NCBI GenBank assembly: GCA_946887295.1
Contig: CAMPKP010000150.1
Coordinates: 1 to 7,906, forward strand
Length of the DNA stretch: 7,906 nt
DNA from: an uncultured Gemmatimonadota bacterium
GTDB taxonomy: Bacteria > Gemmatimonadota > Gemmatimonadetes > Gemmatimonadales > GWC2-71-9
Reading direction: 5' to 3'
The notes beneath the pieces are model-generated. The model searched no databases and had not been told where the DNA came from. It saw only the letters and a program-made list of their open reading frames with translations. Made by a program: the position numbers and the translations under genes. Positions 5,685 to 7,906 of this stretch are shown one piece after another (the stretch's first letter is position 1; the number at the start of each line of letters is the position of its first letter).

Positions 5685-6965
5685 GTGATCGATCTCAAGC
5701 GCCTGCGCCAGGATCCCGAGGGCAGTCGCGCCGCCCTGCTCCGCCGCGACCCGTCGCTCGCGGAGTCGGTGGACGCGCTCCTGGGGCTCGACCGCGAGCG
5801 ACGGGAGCTGCTGGTCCGGGTCGAGACGCTCAAGGCGGAGCGCAACGCGGCCAGTGAGGAAGTGGCCCGCCGCAAGCGCGCGAAGGAGCCCGCCGACGAT
5901 CTCATGGCGCGCCTCAAGGGCTCGGGTGAGGAAGTGAAGGCGCTCGACGGCCGGGTGCGCGAAGTCGAGACCGAGCTGGAGCGGCTGGCGCTCGCGCTGC
6001 CGAACTTTCCGGCCGAGGGCACGCCCGACGGCGACGCCAGCGCCAACCGCGTGGTGCGCACCTGGGGCCAGCCTCCCACGTTCGACTTTGTGCCCAGGCC
6101 GCATTGGGAGCTCGCCACCGCACTGGGCATTCTCGACCTGCCGGCCGGAGCCAAGCTCACCGGCTCGGGGTTTCCAGTGTTCCGGGGGCTGGGCGCCGGG
6201 CTGGTTCGCGCACTGGCCGGCTTCATGCTCGACCTCCACACCCGGGAGCATGGGTATACCGAGATCCAGCCGCCGTATCTGGTGAACCGCGAGACGCTCG
6301 TGGGGACCGGGCAGCTCCCCAAGTTCGAGGAGGATCTCTACGCCTGCCAGGCGGACGATCTCTTCCTCATCCCCACCGCCGAGGTGCCGCTCACCAACCT
6401 CCACCGGGACGAGATCCTCGAGTCGGCCCAGCTGCCGCTCGGCTACGTGGCATATACCCCGTGCTTTCGCCGTGAGGCCGGCGCCCACGGCAAGGACACC
6501 CGCGGCCTGATCCGGGTCCACCAGTTCGACAAGGTCGAGCTGGTGCGCTTCACCAGGCCCGAGGAGTCCGACGCGGAGCACGCGCGGCTGACCGGACACG
6601 CCGAGGCGGTGCTGCAGCGGCTCGAGATCCCCTACCGCACCGTCGAGCTCGCCGCCGGCGACACCGGATTCGGGAGCGCCCGCACGTTCGACCTCGAGGT
6701 CTGGGCCGCGGGGGTGGGGACCTGGCTGGAAGCGTCGAGCTCCAGCACGTTCACCGATTTTCAGGCCCGGCGCGCGAACATCCGGTTCCGCCGGGAGCCT
6801 CGAGCGAAGCCGGAATTCGTGCACACCCTCAACGCCTCGGGCCTCGCCTTCCCTCGCACGATCATCGCCCTGCTGGAGAACAATCAGGCGGCCGACGGGT
6901 CGGTGCGGGTGCCGAAGGCGCTGGTACCGTATCTCGGTGTCGACCGCCTGGCTCCGACCGCCTAA
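5685..6965 (+). CDS. serS: Seryl-tRNA synthetase
   Basis: This encodes a 426-residue class II aminoacyl-tRNA synthetase that charges tRNA-Ser (and tRNA-Sec) with serine, as a cytoplasmic dimer. It starts MIDLKRLRQDPE, standard for the family. Residues about 25-105 are the charged two-helix coiled-coil arm that grips the long variable arm of the tRNA. The catalytic core has motif 1 around 180-198 (FMLDLHTREHGYTEIQPPY), the serine-site TAEVPL (231-236), motif 2 FRREAGAHGKDTRGLIRVHQ (261-280) and motif 3 LNASGLAFPRTIIALLENNQ (382-401) with its conserved Arg391. The stretch LEASSSSTFTDFQARR (348-363) differs slightly from the more usual EVSSCSN form. The GTG at 5685 is the only start fitting the conserved N-terminus; longer in-frame readings run back over the lipoprotein gene. 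No clear ribosome site is seen, so coupling with the upstream gene is likely. Length is normal. Confidence 0.97.
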   Translation: MIDLKRLRQDPEGSRAALLRRDPSLAESVDALLGLDRERRELLVRVETLKAERNAASEEVARRKRAKEPADDLMARLKGSGEEVKALDGRVREVETELERLALALPNFPAEGTPDGDASANRVVRTWGQPPTFDFVPRPHWELATALGILDLPAGAKLTGSGFPVFRGLGAGLVRALAGFMLDLHTREHGYTEIQPPYLVNRETLVGTGQLPKFEEDLYACQADDLFLIPTAEVPLTNLHRDEILESAQLPLGYVAYTPCFRREAGAHGKDTRGLIRVHQFDKVELVRFTRPEESDAEHARLTGHAEAVLQRLEIPYRTVELAAGDTGFGSARTFDLEVWAAGVGTWLEASSSSTFTDFQARRANIRFRREPRAKPEFVHTLNASGLAFPRTIIALLENNQAADGSVRVPKALVPYLGVDRLAPTA

Positions 6966-7906
6966 AGAGCGGCTCCGGCGGCTCGCGCCGAGCGTGGCGG
7001 TGATCCTGGTGGCCGTCCTCTCCGGCCTCAGCCTGGGCACCGGTCTGCTCATCATCCGGCACTTCAAGGCCGACGCCACCGCCATGAGCCGGCTCTACTC
7101 CGGCGTCTTCGGCGGGCTCAACGATCCGGACCCCGGCTCCGAGGTCGAGGCGCTGCTGCGGCTGGGAGAGCAGGTGCGCGCGCTCGGGCTTCCGCTGATC
7201 ATCAGCGATGCCGCCGGGCGGGTGACGGCCACGGCCAACCTGCCGTTCGAGGCCCCGCTCGACGATCCGCGGGTGCTCGCCTACGCCCGGCGTCTCGACC
7301 GCCAGAATCCTCCGATCGTCGACGCGATCGGCACCGTGCACTACGGTCCGCTGCCCGCGCAGCGCAACCTGACGGCGCTCGCGGTGCTCCAGGCGCTCAC
7401 CATCGCGGTGATGGTGGCGGTCGCAGTGTTCGCATACCGGAGCGCCATGGCCGCGCAGCGGGACCGGCTCTGGGTCGCCATGGCGCGGGAAGCGGCGCAT
7501 CAGATGGGCACGCCGCTCACCAGTCTCCAGGGATGGATCGAGCGGGTTCGCTCGCGGCCCACTCCGCCGCCCGATCTCGCTGACCACCTCGCGGCCGACG
7601 CCGAGCGCCTCGACCGGGTCGCCCGCCGGTTCGAGCGGATCGGCAATCCCGCCAAGCGCGAGCCGATCGGCCTCGGCGCCCTGGCCGACCGCGTTGGGGG
7701 CTACTTTCGGCCCCGGCTGCCCAAGCGGGCGAATCGCATCGAGCTGCGGCTCGAGGCGCCCGGCGCGGGGCCCACCGTCGTCGGCGATCCGGTGCTGCTG
7801 GAGTGGGCCCTGGAGTCGCTGGTGAAGAACGCGATCGACGCGCTGCAGGGACGTAGTGGGACGATTATTCTGCGGGTTGACGCCGGGGAGGGGATGGGTG
7901 AAGTGC
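6937..7906 (+). CDS. Sensor histidine kinase (3' partial)
   Basis: This is a two-component membrane histidine kinase; 323 complete codons are visible before the right edge. Residues 1-19 (MSTAWLRPPKERLRRLAPS) are cationic. Transmembrane helix 1 is about 20-41, a periplasmic sensor region of about 100 residues follows, and helix 2 is about 149-167. A dimerisation helix then carries the H-box AREAAHQMGTPLTSLQGWIE, with phospho-acceptor His188. The N-box LESLVKNAIDAL holds Asn298. The G-boxes of the ATPase domain lie past the edge. The variant HQMGTPLTSL, instead of HELRTPL, resembles kinases I recall from Bacteroidetes and Gemmatimonadota. The GTG at 6937 overlaps serS by 29 bases; it is preferred because later starts (GTG 6994 or 7000, ATG 7084) would remove the basic N-terminus or cut helix 1. 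No Shine-Dalgarno is evident. Signal and response regulator are unknown and may lie downstream. Confidence 0.88.
   Translation, partial: MSTAWLRPPKERLRRLAPSVAVILVAVLSGLSLGTGLLIIRHFKADATAMSRLYSGVFGGLNDPDPGSEVEALLRLGEQVRALGLPLIISDAAGRVTATANLPFEAPLDDPRVLAYARRLDRQNPPIVDAIGTVHYGPLPAQRNLTALAVLQALTIAVMVAVAVFAYRSAMAAQRDRLWVAMAREAAHQMGTPLTSLQGWIERVRSRPTPPPDLADHLAADAERLDRVARRFERIGNPAKREPIGLGALADRVGGYFRPRLPKRANRIELRLEAPGAGPTVVGDPVLLEWALESLVKNAIDALQGRSGTIILRVDAGEGMGEV

Noticed and set aside
6966..6990. GGCTC-rich direct repeat at the serS end (ggctccggcggctc)
   Set aside because: It is explained by the basic Arg/Leu codons of the histidine kinase N-terminus, and no T-run follows, so it is neither a terminator nor a repeat element.
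5613..7085. 490-codon open frame on the minus strand opposite serS
   Set aside because: It lies entirely antisense to serS and its neighbours, has low-complexity Arg/Gly/Glu-rich content and no motif. Such frames arise in high-GC DNA because stop codons are rare.
1..7906. Mobile element, CRISPR array, toxin-antitoxin or defence island
   Set aside because: No transposase or integrase motif, no spaced direct repeats, no tRNA-like attachment site and no recognised defence domain was seen. The genes are intact housekeeping or envelope genes with uniform GC-rich codon use.

Overview
The window looks like ordinary chromosomal housekeeping sequence from a high-GC Gram-negative bacterium. Signs of an outer membrane are a beta-barrel-like secreted protein, a lipoprotein and a Sec-signal protein. 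The gene set suggests Gemmatimonadota or a relative: a stand-alone alternative GlmU-type sugar nucleotidyltransferase next to a mannose-1-phosphate guanylyltransferase, a Roadblock/LC7 protein, and a histidine kinase with an HQMGTPLTSL-type H-box. The phylum is an inference from remembered family distributions, not something the sequence proves.

Layout. 2-292 (+) is the 3' end of groEL, closed by a strong intrinsic terminator at 317-345. 493-1110 (+) encodes a predicted outer-membrane beta-barrel protein. 1197-1577 (+) encodes a small secreted beta-rich protein of unknown function. A GC-rich hairpin (1605-1628) lies between this gene and the convergent minus-strand operon.

The minus-strand operon (read 4999 to 1635) has four tightly packed genes: Roadblock/LC7 protein, mannose-1-phosphate guanylyltransferase (manC), alternative GlmU-like nucleotidyltransferase/acyltransferase, and a YycJ/WalJ-like metallo-beta-lactamase-fold hydrolase. 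The last two junctions are 4-base GTGA stop/start overlaps, so translational coupling is likely. The two middle genes point to making activated sugars (GDP-mannose, probably UDP-GlcNAc) for envelope glycans.

A divergent intergenic region (5000-5119) carries two good sigma70-like promoters back to back, each with a 17-base spacer, around a near-palindrome at 5070-5083. The minus promoter drives the operon above. The plus promoter sits so close to the ATG at 5120 that the lipoprotein mRNA may be leaderless or nearly so. The lipoprotein gene (5120-5677) is followed 7 bases later by serS (5685-6965). A two-transmembrane sensor histidine kinase, probably starting inside the serS 3' end at 6937, runs off the right edge.

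No mobile element, CRISPR array, tRNA, rRNA or defence locus was seen, and I found no convincing new multi-gene system. The points worth a second look are local: the divergent promoter/palindrome, possible leaderless translation, GTGA coupling, a perfect 13-bp inverted repeat inside the hydrolase gene, and a few residue changes at conserved motifs.
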